From: Iodobacter sp. BJB302
GTDB lineage: Bacteria > Pseudomonadota > Gammaproteobacteria > Burkholderiales > Chitinibacteraceae
DNA: 41,826 bases
Direction: 5' to 3'
Assembly (NCBI RefSeq): GCF_002735645.1
Contig: NZ_PDZG01000042.1
Coordinates: forward strand, 1 to 41,826
The notes below the pieces were generated by a model that did no database searches, had not been told where the DNA came from, and saw only the letters and a list, made by a program, of their open reading frames with translations. Below, piece by piece: positions 7,772 through 15,213 of this stretch; the stretch's first letter is position 1; every line of letters starts with the position of its first letter. The position numbers and the translations under genes were made by a program.

Positions 7772-8791
7772 ATGAAAACACTTTACCCATGGCAAGCCGC
7801 ACCTTGGTCACAATTGATGCGCGAAATCGACCGCTTGCCTCATGCCTTGCTGATCACAGGTGAGGAAGGGATAGGGAAGAGGCGTTTTGCCGAATATCTG
7901 GCTCAGCTATTATTGTGTGAAGACAGTGCAAAAACGACAACACCATGTGGCGTATGCGATGGCTGCCGCTGGTATCTGGCAGGGAATCATCCGGACTTTC
8001 GCCTGGTTTCCCCCGCAGATGCTGATGCAGAGGCGGGTGAAGATGCTAAACCTAAGCGTAAATCTCAGGTGATTGGTGTAGATGATATTCGCGATCTTGC
8101 CGATTTTGTCAATCTGACGGCGCATCGGCGCGGAATTCGTGTCACCCTGGTGTATCCGGCAGAGGCATTAAATATTGCTGCTGCAAATGCGTTTTTAAAA
8201 ACACTGGAAGAACCACCCTCTGGTGCTGTGTTTATTCTGGTTTCAAATCACTGGCGGCGTTTATTGCCCACCATACGCAGCCGCTGCCGTGTGTTTCCTA
8301 TGGCAACACCTGATCAAACGGTGGCGATGGCATGGCTGGCGCAGCAGCAGGTGGTTAACCCCGCGCTGCATCTGGCGCATACTGGCGGCGCACCCTTAGC
8401 CGCTTTAGAAGATGCCAGCGCTGAATGGCTCCCTAATCGGAAAGCCTTTTTAGCCCATATTGCTAACCCGGCTGTTTTAGACGTACTGGCGGTGGCCGCA
8501 GAGCTTGAAAAAGCGAAGTTGGAGATGTCTTTAGTGGTGAGCTGGCTGCAAAAATGGGTGCATGATTTAATCAATATAAAAATGACTGGCAAACTTCGCT
8601 ATTATCCAGATTGGGACAGCGATTTACGCCGTATTGCAACTCAATCGCCCGCCTTTTTTCATTACACTGACCGCTTAAACGAGGCCATGCGCCTAGCGCA
8701 TCACCCCTTGAATCAGCGCTTAGTATTTGAATCTTTATTGTTTGCTTACTTAGATGCATTGCGTGGCAAAAGCAGCAGAGGAAGAAAATGA
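7772..8791 (+). CDS. holB: DNA polymerase III delta-prime subunit HolB
   Basis: A clamp-loader subunit of 339 residues. The AAA+ domain carries a degenerate P-loop G-E-E-G-I-G-K-R, with Arg in place of the usual Thr/Ser, matching the non-hydrolysing delta-prime. A four-Cys zinc knuckle (C...C-G-V-C-D-G-C near residues 50-65) follows, then L-E-E-P-P and the S-R-C sensor motif. A charged insert (A-D-A-E-A-G-E-D-A-K-P-K-R-K) lies after the zinc site. Its stop overlaps the pilZ start in ATGA. Confidence 0.94.
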   Translation: MKTLYPWQAAPWSQLMREIDRLPHALLITGEEGIGKRRFAEYLAQLLLCEDSAKTTTPCGVCDGCRWYLAGNHPDFRLVSPADADAEAGEDAKPKRKSQVIGVDDIRDLADFVNLTAHRRGIRVTLVYPAEALNIAAANAFLKTLEEPPSGAVFILVSNHWRRLLPTIRSRCRVFPMATPDQTVAMAWLAQQQVVNPALHLAHTGGAPLAALEDASAEWLPNRKAFLAHIANPAVLDVLAVAAELEKAKLEMSLVVSWLQKWVHDLINIKMTGKLRYYPDWDSDLRRIATQSPAFFHYTDRLNEAMRLAHHPLNQRLVFESLLFAYLDALRGKSSRGRK

Positions 8792-9153
8792 GTGAACCTA
8801 TCAAAGCACCGGTTTCCCGTCCTGGTGTGTTATCGCTGAATATTAAAGAAAAAGCCGCTTTATATGCTTCTTATATGCCTTTTGTAAAAGGCGGCGGGAT
8901 TTTCATTCCGACCAATAAAGCCTATGTACTGGGCGATGAAGTATTTATGCTGCTGTCGCTGCTGGATGATCCGGCCAAAATTGCGGTTTCGGGCAATGTG
9001 GTCTGGATTACCCCTCAGGGCGCGAATAATAATCATCAGCAGGGTATCGGTGTGAAGTTCTCAGGCAATGAAGCGGGCAATCAGGCCAAAACCAAGATTG
9101 AAGGCTTGCTGGGCGGCTATTTGCAATCTGCCCGCACCACGCACACGATGTAA
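8788..9153 (+). CDS. pilZ: Type IV pilus assembly protein PilZ
   Basis: A PilZ-domain protein of 121 residues directly after holB, as in Pseudomonas and Xanthomonas, where this orthologue is needed for type IV pilus biogenesis. Core motifs A-S-Y-M-P-F-V-K-G-G-G-I-F-I-P-T and G-I-G-V-K-F are present. The RxxxR and D/NxSxxG motifs used for c-di-GMP binding are absent, as in the pilus-type PilZ, so second-messenger binding is unlikely. It overlaps holB by 4 bp. A repeat element separates it from tatD. Confidence 0.9.
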   Translation: MSEPIKAPVSRPGVLSLNIKEKAALYASYMPFVKGGGIFIPTNKAYVLGDEVFMLLSLLDDPAKIAVSGNVVWITPQGANNNHQQGIGVKFSGNEAGNQAKTKIEGLLGGYLQSARTTHTM

Positions 9154-9190
9154 TTGTTCGTGATTTAGGGTAAGTACTCTAGTGCGAACA

Positions 9191-9315
9191 AAAACCCAAA
9201 TCTTGAACCGCAGAGAACACGGAGGACACAGAGTTTCACAGAGGAGGTGATAGAGTTGATAGCTTTCTCTGTGGCCTCTGTGTTCTCGTTTTACTCTGTG
9301 GTTCAAGGTTTAGCT
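9191..9315. repeat. Dispersed CACAGAG hairpin repeat, copy A
   Basis: The left arm begins AAACCCAAATCTTGAACC and continues with spaced CAGAG/CGGAG units. The right arm mirrors it (CTCTGTGGTTCAAGGTTTAG). The whole is a long imperfect inverted repeat of about 125 bp in the gap between pilZ and tatD, related to copies at 16520, 17891 and 19101. Confidence 0.85.
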
Positions 9316-9410
9316 CTCTATCCAAGCTAACTGAATAATTTTGTTAATCAGTTTGTTTATTGTATGTCTTAGCTCTTATTAAAAACCTTATTAATCGCCT
9401 CGAAGTCCCT

Positions 9411-10181
9411 ATGTTTATTGATTCGCATTGCCATATTAATTTCCCAGATCTTGCCGCCAATATCGATCAGCACTTGGCTAAGATGGCTGAAAATAAAGTA
9501 ACACACGCTTTGTGCGTAGCCGTAAATTTGCCAGAGCTGCCTTCGGTATTAGCTCTTGCCGATGCACACGCTAATATCTTTGCTTCGGTGGGAGTGCACC
9601 CGGATTACGAAGACACGCCAGAGCCAACGGTAGAGCAGCTGGTGGAGCTGGCTTTGCACAAAAAAGTAGTGGCGATTGGTGAGACGGGGCTGGATTACTA
9701 CCGCTTGCAAGGCGATTTAGAATGGCAGCGTGAGCGCTTCAGAGTGCATATCCGCGCCGCAAAAATAGCGGGCCTGCCGCTGATTATCCATACCCGATCT
9801 TCAAGTGAGGATACGATTCGCATCCTCAAAGAAGAAGGCGCGGCTGAAGTAGGCGGGGTTTTACACTGCTTTACCGAAAGCTGGGAAGTGGCGCAGGAGG
9901 CGATGGAGCTGGGGTTTTATATTTCTTTCTCCGGCATCGTTTCATTCAAAAAAGCTGTTGAGTTGCACGAAGTGGCGCGTTTAGTGCCCTTAGACAGAAT
10001 GCTGATCGAAACTGATTCGCCATATTTAGCGCCAGTACCGTTCCGTGGCAAGCAAAACCAGCCCGCTTGGGTGCGCCATGTTGCTGAATCGATTGCTGAT
10101 TTGCGCGGGATTAGCGTGAATCAGATTGCGGACGCCAGTACGGCTAATTTCTTTAAACTCTTTCACCGGGCCACTGTATGA
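9411..10181 (+). CDS. tatD: TatD family metal-dependent hydrolase (DNase)
   Basis: A TIM-barrel hydrolase of 256 residues. M-F-I-D-S-H-C-H-I-N-F holds the first HxH metal ligands, followed by G-E-T-G-L-D-Y-Y, I-I-H-T-R, L-H-C-F-T and the late E-T-D-S-P-Y-L-A-P. TatD proteins are 3'-5' exonucleases acting in DNA repair and degradation. The start is ATG 9411, since the family begins at this motif; the in-frame ATG at 9360 adds 17 non-conserved residues. The stop overlaps the next gene in ATGA. Confidence 0.93.
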   Translation: MFIDSHCHINFPDLAANIDQHLAKMAENKVTHALCVAVNLPELPSVLALADAHANIFASVGVHPDYEDTPEPTVEQLVELALHKKVVAIGETGLDYYRLQGDLEWQRERFRVHIRAAKIAGLPLIIHTRSSSEDTIRILKEEGAAEVGGVLHCFTESWEVAQEAMELGFYISFSGIVSFKKAVELHEVARLVPLDRMLIETDSPYLAPVPFRGKQNQPAWVRHVAESIADLRGISVNQIADASTANFFKLFHRATV

Positions 10182-10954
10182 AAGTAGAGGCGCTTTTACT
10201 GGGCGTAGGTTCCAGCGGTGGCTCGCCAGCGCTGGGCTGCTCATGCCCGACCTGCGCCTCGGCTAACCCTAAAAACAGCCGTACCCGTGCCTCTGCCGTG
10301 CTGCGTGCCGGTGGTAAAACGTTTTTAATCGATACTGGCCCTGATCTGCGCCACCAGGCCCTACGCGAGCAGCTTTTGCATGTGGATGCGGTGCTTTACA
10401 CTCATCCACACGCCGATCATTTAAATGGTATCGACGATATTCGCGCTTTTTGCTGGCTGCAAAAAGCCGCCATTCCGGTGTTTGGTAACGAGTTTATGCT
10501 CGACCATATCCGCCAGCGCTTCCCCTATACCCTGTTTCCGCCTAATAATTTCTGGGATAAACCGGTACTCACCCTGCATCCCGTAAGCGACAGCACTTTT
10601 GAATTTGCAGGCATTGCTATCGAGCCGATTCCCCTGATGCACGGCAAATGGCCGATTCTGGGCTATCGCATCGGTAATGTGGCGTATTTAACCGATGTCT
10701 CTGAAATCCCCGCGACCAGTATCGCTAAGCTGCAAGGCCTGGATATCGTCTTCTTAGACTGCCTGCGCCGCGTGCCTCACCCTACGCATTTTTCTGTGGA
10801 TCAGGCCATTGCCGCCGCCAGGCAAATTGGCGCAAGGCAAACCGTAATGATCCATATGACCCACGAGCTGGAATACCAGGCGCTATCCAAGGAATTACCT
10901 GCGGGCATGGTGGTGGGATACGATGGCATGCGCTTAGTAAGCGGAGCCATTTAA
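10178..10954 (+). CDS. Metallo-beta-lactamase fold hydrolase, PhnP-like
   Basis: A protein of 258 residues. The N-terminus G-S-S-G-G-S-P-A-L-G-C with Cys-rich C-S-C-P-T-C matches the PhnP branch, which binds an extra zinc. T-H-P-H-A-D-H-L-N-G-I-D-D is the MBL HxHxDH motif, and late ligands include M-H-G-K, F-L-D-C and H-M-T-H-E. E. coli PhnP is a cyclic phosphodiesterase of the phosphonate pathway, but no phn genes are nearby, so the substrate here is open. It overlaps tatD by 4 bp and is probably co-transcribed. Confidence 0.88.
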   Translation: MKVEALLLGVGSSGGSPALGCSCPTCASANPKNSRTRASAVLRAGGKTFLIDTGPDLRHQALREQLLHVDAVLYTHPHADHLNGIDDIRAFCWLQKAAIPVFGNEFMLDHIRQRFPYTLFPPNNFWDKPVLTLHPVSDSTFEFAGIAIEPIPLMHGKWPILGYRIGNVAYLTDVSEIPATSIAKLQGLDIVFLDCLRRVPHPTHFSVDQAIAAARQIGARQTVMIHMTHELEYQALSKELPAGMVVGYDGMRLVSGAI

Positions 10955-11033
10955 GGACTGAAGCCGTATGCCACCTGAAATTTTTGCTGGCCTGCTTAAT
11001 CATTTCAATCCGCTATTAATTAAAGAGAAAAAG

Positions 11034-11480
11034 ATGAAAAATATTTTATTGGCTGCAGCTATTTTATTTAATTGCCCGCTCATATATGCCGGTGATTCAA
11101 CAGATAATAAGCAAAGTACTAAAAGTATTTTTAAATCTGCGGATGAATATTTTGCGAGCTTTGCTGGTCTGGTATGCAAAGGGCAATCTTTGATGGATGA
11201 AAAAGGAAATCAGCTGCTTTTAAGCATGGCGATGCCCGAAAGTGGAAATGCACTGGAGGGGGTAATTAAAGATCATCGCTCGGAAAGCAAAATTTATGAT
11301 TGCCGGGGCTTAACAGATAATGAGCTGCTGTGTATTGTCGATGCTGGAAGAATCAGTGTTCCTGTTTATTTTATGTTTTCAAAAAACAGGCGTTCTGTTG
11401 AAGCTGATATAAGAAGTAAAGAAGAGGGCGAGTTACAAATCACCAAATATTTATCTGCAAAGTGTACAAAAGGAAATTAA
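11034..11480 (+). CDS. Exported hypothetical protein, 148 aa
   Basis: ATG 11034 is preceded by a purine-rich AAAGAGAAAAAG and opens a signal peptide (MKNILLAAAILFNCPLIYA, cleavage near residue 19). The mature part has three Cys (V-C-K-G, Y-D-C-R-G, L-L-C-I) plus one near the end (K-C-T-K-G-N). Codon use is more AT-rich than in the neighbouring genes. No family was recognised. The longer frame from 10968 lacks any signal for a start. Confidence 0.65.
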   Translation: MKNILLAAAILFNCPLIYAGDSTDNKQSTKSIFKSADEYFASFAGLVCKGQSLMDEKGNQLLLSMAMPESGNALEGVIKDHRSESKIYDCRGLTDNELLCIVDAGRISVPVYFMFSKNRRSVEADIRSKEEGELQITKYLSAKCTKGN

Positions 11481-11643
11481 AAGGTTATATTTTTTGTGCA
11501 TGCTGTAGTTATTTAATTTTTAGAGTATCTGCATTAAATTTTAAGCGGGTTCGTGTTGATTGGCGGGTGTAAGCTTGGCACATGTCTTATATGTTGCCGG
11601 GCATCACATCAGCCCGCCATAAAGTGGGCTGTGTTAAGGCGTA

Positions 11644-12129
11644 TCAGAGGCCGGAATTTAAAGATTCTATTTGACCAGCTTGGCAACGTCGATTCAGCCA
11701 TTCATCTACCGACCATTTTCCCGCGCCATAAATGGCTAATACGGCGAGCAATGCGCCCCAGAGATAATGATCTTTAAGGGCGATGGGCAGCAGGGCTGGG
11801 TAAGATATCACCGCCATTAGATTCAGTATAAATAAACCCGCCGCTGCAAATCGTCCTAAGCTGCCGCTAATCAGTAATACGGGCAGAATAAGCTCGCCCC
11901 CAGCGGCCATAATGGCGGCAATTTCTGGAGGGATAAATGGTACTTGATATTCAAAATTAAATAAAAATAAAGTACCATCCCAATTTCGTATTTTAGTCAG
12001 GCCAGACAGAAAGAACACCTGAGCCAGATAAATGCGCAATCCAAGATTAAATACCGGGCTTAAATATTGTATGCATAATGATTCGGCACAGCGATAGCCA
12101 CTGTAGAGTTTGCAGAGTTGTTTTTTCAT
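11644..12129 (-). CDS. DoxX family membrane protein, bufferin-operon member
   Basis: A protein of 161 residues with four hydrophobic segments and the DoxX signature G-L-R-I-Y-L-A-Q-V-F-F-L-S-G-L-T-K-I near residue 32. ATG 12129 follows a good AGGTGA. A GTG nine bases earlier is in frame but poorer. DoxX proteins are often encoded beside DUF692/DUF2063 pairs. Here the gene is separated from the DUF2063 gene by 167 bp, so it may have its own promoter. A redox or respiratory-linked role is suggested for the family but not proven. Confidence 0.85.
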   Translation of the reverse strand: MKKQLCKLYSGYRCAESLCIQYLSPVFNLGLRIYLAQVFFLSGLTKIRNWDGTLFLFNFEYQVPFIPPEIAAIMAAGGELILPVLLISGSLGRFAAAGLFILNLMAVISYPALLPIALKDHYLWGALLAVLAIYGAGKWSVDEWLNRRCQAGQIESLNSGL

Positions 12130-12296
12130 GGCGATCACCTGTTAAATAGATTTGAAATATGAGTGTCGTTTTAATGCCTGAAATCAAATTAAAAATTATA
12201 TATCTGCTTTTTTATTAAAGGCAGGCCCTGTTTTTTGGCATAAATAACAGTATGCTTCGTACCTGCGGGAATGAAATACAAACACAGGTGGACTAA

Positions 12297-13019
12297 TTAA
12301 TTAATCTGGCACACCAAACCACGGCTGAATAGCTGAATTAAAACTGGCCCGGCATCATATTCATCATCTTTGGTGGCAAGCATGGCACTTTCTATATTCT
12401 GGTTTTTTAACAGGCATTCTAAAAATAGCATATCGCTGGCCGTGATGAGTTGCCACTGATCACGCCATACCCATACCTGCTCGCCACCTGCATTTAAATC
12501 GGCTGGTTTTTCGCCGTGGTGCATCATTAAAATTTGGTAAATAGGCCATACTGCCGATTTAACAATAGCGACTGCAGGATGCAGAATAAGGCGTAATTGG
12601 CCAAATTGCTCTGGTGTATAGAGGGCGAGCGTTTCAATGGCAATAAAATTGCAATCCTCACTGTAATGGGCTTGATGAATGGCCCAATCCAGCATGGCCA
12701 CATCGCTTAAATAGGGCAAATCGCTGACATGTGGAAATTCGCTTAAAAATTCGGGAAAGCTTTCACCATCCAGATGCAAATTACCTGCATGCGATTCGCT
12801 GTTTTCAACGAACACCCTTGCCATGGCGCTAAAGAATTCTGTTCCGACTAATTCCACTACCGTAGGGTAGGTATTCGCAAGATTATTGCTGCGGTTGGCC
12901 CATGTATTATTGCGATACACATCTAAAAAAGGCAGGCTGCGGGTCAATACTGATTGCGGCTGATAATCTGTATTTTTATATATCTGGCTGAAGTCTTTTA
13001 ATGTAGCAAGGTAATTCAT
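12297..13019 (-). CDS. bufC: DUF2063 protein, MbnC-like partner of the MNIO enzyme (BufC type)
   Basis: A protein of 240 residues. Its N-terminal part has the DUF2063 pattern (L-P-F-L-D-V-Y-R-N-N, then Y-P-T-V-V-E-L-V-G and F-F-S-A-M-A-R-V-F). The family supplies the recognition subunit that brings a precursor peptide to a DUF692 oxidase, as in MbnBC, HvfBC and BufBC. The start overlaps the stop of the DUF692 gene in ATGA, so the two are translationally coupled. The substrate is presumably the DUF2282 peptide at 13863; the older label of DNA-binding domain protein is unlikely to reflect its job. Confidence 0.88.
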   Translation of the reverse strand: MNYLATLKDFSQIYKNTDYQPQSVLTRSLPFLDVYRNNTWANRSNNLANTYPTVVELVGTEFFSAMARVFVENSESHAGNLHLDGESFPEFLSEFPHVSDLPYLSDVAMLDWAIHQAHYSEDCNFIAIETLALYTPEQFGQLRLILHPAVAIVKSAVWPIYQILMMHHGEKPADLNAGGEQVWVWRDQWQLITASDMLFLECLLKNQNIESAMLATKDDEYDAGPVLIQLFSRGLVCQIN

Positions 13020-13852
13020 GCGATTGCCCCCATGCTGTGCGGATGGTGGGCAATTTGCGCCTTTAGTTTGCCGTATTCATCCAGCAGGCCAGAGAGCGGC
13101 GGCAGATTTGTATCCCGCTCCAGCAGCACAGGTTTGGGGCCGGTGAGTTTGAGAGCGTCATCCAGCAGCTTCCAAACCGCATCGCAAACGGGTGCGCCGT
13201 GGGTGTCGATCACCAGGCCATCGCAATACTCAAAACCAGCTACATGGATCTCGGCCACGCGGTGCAAGGGCAGTCTTGCCAGCTCGGCCCTTGCATCGAT
13301 GCCATGATTGAGTTGGTTCACATGCATATTGTTTACATCAAGCAGGAGGCCGCAGCCGGTACGGGCCACTAATTCGGCCAGCAGCTCGGCCTCGCTGAGC
13401 ATTTCATCGCTAAAGGCGATATAACTGGATACGTTTTCTAGCAAAATAATGCGTTTTAAGCGGCTTTGTACCAGATCGATATGGGCGCAAAGGTGATCAA
13501 TCGCACCGGCATAACGCGGCACAGGCAATAGATCGTTAAACCATACATCGCCATAGCGGTTCCATGCCAGATGCTCTGAAATAGCTGCAGGCTGGATGCG
13601 CTCGGTTAATTCTGCAAGTTGGGTTAAATGCCGCGCTTCGGGCGGCTCGGCATTGCCAAGGCCTAAGCCTACGCCGTGCAGGCTGACGGGATAATCGCGG
13701 CGGATTTTTTCTAAGGCGGCAGGTGCTGCGCCGCCGCCAAAGTAGTTTTCACTATGCACTTCCCACCATGCCACATTGGGCCGCGTGGCAAGCACTTCGG
13801 CCAGATGTGGAGACCGAAGCCCAAGGCCGGCCTGAATGGGAAGTGTAGTCAT
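13016..13852 (-). CDS. bufB: DUF692 (MNIO) oxidase, BufB/HvfB type
   Basis: A TIM-barrel enzyme of 278 residues in the multinuclear non-haem iron oxidase family. Expected iron ligand motifs are visible in order: V-H-S-E-N-Y, S-L-H-G-V-G-L, S-E-H-L-A-W, L-L-E-N-V-S, L-D-V-N-N, I-H-V-A-G, D-T-H-G and L-L-E-R-D. Relatives MbnB, HvfB and BufB modify Cys residues of small peptides to oxazolone/thioamide or thiooxazole groups that bind copper. The gene starts 10 bp after the DUF2282 precursor gene and overlaps its DUF2063 partner by 4 bp, so the precursor is the expected substrate. Confidence 0.92.
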   Translation of the reverse strand: MTTLPIQAGLGLRSPHLAEVLATRPNVAWWEVHSENYFGGGAAPAALEKIRRDYPVSLHGVGLGLGNAEPPEARHLTQLAELTERIQPAAISEHLAWNRYGDVWFNDLLPVPRYAGAIDHLCAHIDLVQSRLKRIILLENVSSYIAFSDEMLSEAELLAELVARTGCGLLLDVNNMHVNQLNHGIDARAELARLPLHRVAEIHVAGFEYCDGLVIDTHGAPVCDAVWKLLDDALKLTGPKPVLLERDTNLPPLSGLLDEYGKLKAQIAHHPHSMGAIA

Positions 13853-13862
13853 AATGCTTTCC

Positions 13863-14129
13863 TTAAGTTTTAGGAGCCATCAGCGAGCCTTGCATTTTTT
13901 CGCATGTACCCTTTTTGACGGCTTTCCACTCGGCTTTATCCAGATCTTTGGTACTTTGGCCTGCACAAGCATGCCCATTGGCTGCACAGTCGTTTTGGCC
14001 TGCTTTGGCCACGCCATAGCATTTTTCCATTTGTTTCATTTCTTCGGCACTGGGCGAAGCATTCGCACTCATAGCGGCACAGCCGATCACGGCAGCCAGG
14101 GCGGAAGACAGCATCAGGGATGTTTTCAT
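13863..14129 (-). CDS. bufA: DUF2282 bufferin-type precursor peptide, secreted
   Basis: An 88-residue peptide. ATG 14129 has a strong AAGGAG, and the frame from 14177 is not needed. Residues 1-24 form a signal peptide (ending S-A-N-A). The mature part has four Cys: C37 (E-K-C-Y-G), C48 (Q-N-D-C), C55 (G-H-A-C-A-G) and C76 (K-G-T-C-E), the DUF2282 pattern. Bufferins of this family are exported RiPPs whose central Cys are modified by DUF692/DUF2063 enzymes and which bind copper. The EGKCG repeats of HvfA-type substrates are absent. An extra Cys17 lies in the signal peptide. Confidence 0.9.
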   Translation of the reverse strand: MKTSLMLSSALAAVIGCAAMSANASPSAEEMKQMEKCYGVAKAGQNDCAANGHACAGQSTKDLDKAEWKAVKKGTCEKMQGSLMAPKT

Positions 14130-14274
14130 GGGTATTGCTCCTTGTGAGATAGAAAGACTGCTTGGTGGCGTTTTCACCTGCTTACTGAGTCGGAACAGCG
14201 TTTGAAATCTGACAAAATAGTTTAAAAATATTTTTAGCCCCTGTCCGCCAGACTAAAAAACGATGGGATGAGGT

Positions 14275-14451
14275 TTATTCCCAATGCGAAGGTGCACGAG
14301 CCGCTTCCCGCATAAAGTGTAGTTGACGATTAAAATTTCGACAGTTGTTACATAACATCAGGTGTAGCCGTAAGCGATAGCGCTGGTTGAGCGTCAGTGG
14401 GCCATCCTGTTGGGCGGATAATAAAATGGATGCCTGGCGGCAGTTCATCAT
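14275..14451 (-). CDS. Zinc-binding anti-sigma factor (ZAS type), 58 aa
   Basis: A short minus-strand frame starting ATGATGAACTGCCGC translates to MMNCRQASILLS... and contains the ZAS motif H30-x3-C34-x2-C37 with an upstream Cys4, the pattern of zinc-finger anti-sigma factors such as MseR of Neisseria meningitidis. It lies directly downstream of the ECF sigma gene in the same direction, the expected place. In the family, zinc or thiol stress releases the sigma factor. Its 58 codons put it below common gene-finder cut-offs. ATG 14448 is an alternative start. Confidence 0.8.
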   Translation of the reverse strand: MMNCRQASILLSAQQDGPLTLNQRYRLRLHLMLCNNCRNFNRQLHFMREAARAPSHWE

Positions 14452-14610
14452 GGCGCGTTTCCAACCCCATTTTTTAAGTAAATTTTCATACTTATACGTG
14501 TGCCATCTCTCAGGCTGAGCATGAGTGGCTACAGTTTGTAGTGTTGCTCATAAAATAGCGGCTTTGTGCTGATTCATCATGGCGTGTTTCCAAACCAGTT
14601 TTTATCCAGG
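14446..14610 (-). pseudogene. Duplicated sigma/anti-sigma junction with gene remnants
   Basis: Two segments resemble each other: the end of the sigma gene (around 14575-14605) and the stretch before the anti-sigma start (around 14446-14478). Both read TTGGAAAC.CGCCATGATGAA. The upstream copy opens MMNQHKAAIL then a stop, a broken echo of MMNCRQASILLS. The downstream copy carries, in the sigma frame, K-N-G-V-G-N-A-P-stop, an echo of the sigma C-terminus K-N-W-F-G-N-T-P-stop. This indicates an old duplication of the overlap point between sigma and anti-sigma genes, leaving about 125 bp of spacer. Confidence 0.6.
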
Positions 14611-15143
14611 CAGAGTCGCAAGCTCATCCGGGCGCGATACAACATGGCTGAACAATTAGTCGCGGTAATCTCTAATTGCTGACAAATATGTTCAATCTCT
14701 AGGCCTAATTCTTCACGCATTGCAAAAACCATGGCGGTGCGCTTTGGCATCAATTGACTACAGCGTGCATACACAGCCCAAAATTGTTTGTCTTCCAGAC
14801 TGGCTTCGGGCTTTTCCCAGCGCCTTGGCGCATCTGATCCCCAATGGCCTGTTTTATTAAACAGCACATCAAAATCGCTGCTGTCTTCTTCACCATCTGT
14901 GGCGGCCAGCAGCAGCGGGTCCCGGTAGATACGGCGCTGGGTATCGATAATTTTGAATTTTAAAATGCCGGTCAGCCAGGTTTTTAAAGACGATTGTCCA
15001 TTAAAGGAATCGGGCTTTTCCAGTGCGGCCAGCAGTGTTTCCTGCACGGCATCTTCGGCGCTGCTGCTGTGCTGCAATTGGAAGAGCGCAAAACGGTAGA
15101 GATAATCTCTGAGTGGCTCTAGGTCTTCAATGCGAATAGCCAT
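14577..15143 (-). CDS. ECF-type RNA polymerase sigma factor
   Basis: A protein of 188 residues with sigma region 2 (residues about 10-75, Y-R-F-A-L-F-Q-L, D-A-V-Q-E-T-L, L-K-T-W-L-T-G-I-L) and region 4 (about 120-180, with a helix-turn-helix around G-L-E-I-E-H-I-C-Q-Q-L). It lies upstream of the anti-sigma, DUF2282, DUF692 and DUF2063 genes. Comparable sigma factors next to such operons are SigF of Caulobacter and SigE of Neisseria. It probably activates this operon and itself; no promoter motif is proven here. Confidence 0.88.
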   Translation of the reverse strand: MAIRIEDLEPLRDYLYRFALFQLQHSSSAEDAVQETLLAALEKPDSFNGQSSLKTWLTGILKFKIIDTQRRIYRDPLLLAATDGEEDSSDFDVLFNKTGHWGSDAPRRWEKPEASLEDKQFWAVYARCSQLMPKRTAMVFAMREELGLEIEHICQQLEITATNCSAMLYRARMSLRLCLDKNWFGNTP

Positions 15144-15213
15144 AAAGATTGCTCTGCAGGTTTGTGGGTTTGATTATATATTGCTTCTTAATCTTTTGTT
15201 TTGATAATAATTC

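Noticed and set aside
11610-11631. Hairpin CAGCCC/GGGCTG between the exported protein and DoxX genes
   Set aside because: Only six pairs with a 10-base loop and no T-tract; too weak to call a terminator.
13032-13307. Plus-strand frame inside the DUF692 gene
   Set aside because: Shadow frame with no start signal; the minus-strand gene has complete family motifs.
11644-14129. Methanobactin cluster
   Set aside because: DUF692 and DUF2063 genes resemble MbnB/MbnC, but the precursor is a secreted DUF2282 protein and no MbnN, MbnT or MbnP genes are present.
14188-14214. Possible ECF promoter (TGTCAGA and CCGACT on the minus strand) before the precursor gene
   Set aside because: Spacing of 14 bases is short for ECF promoters and no matching pair was found before the sigma gene, so it is not called.
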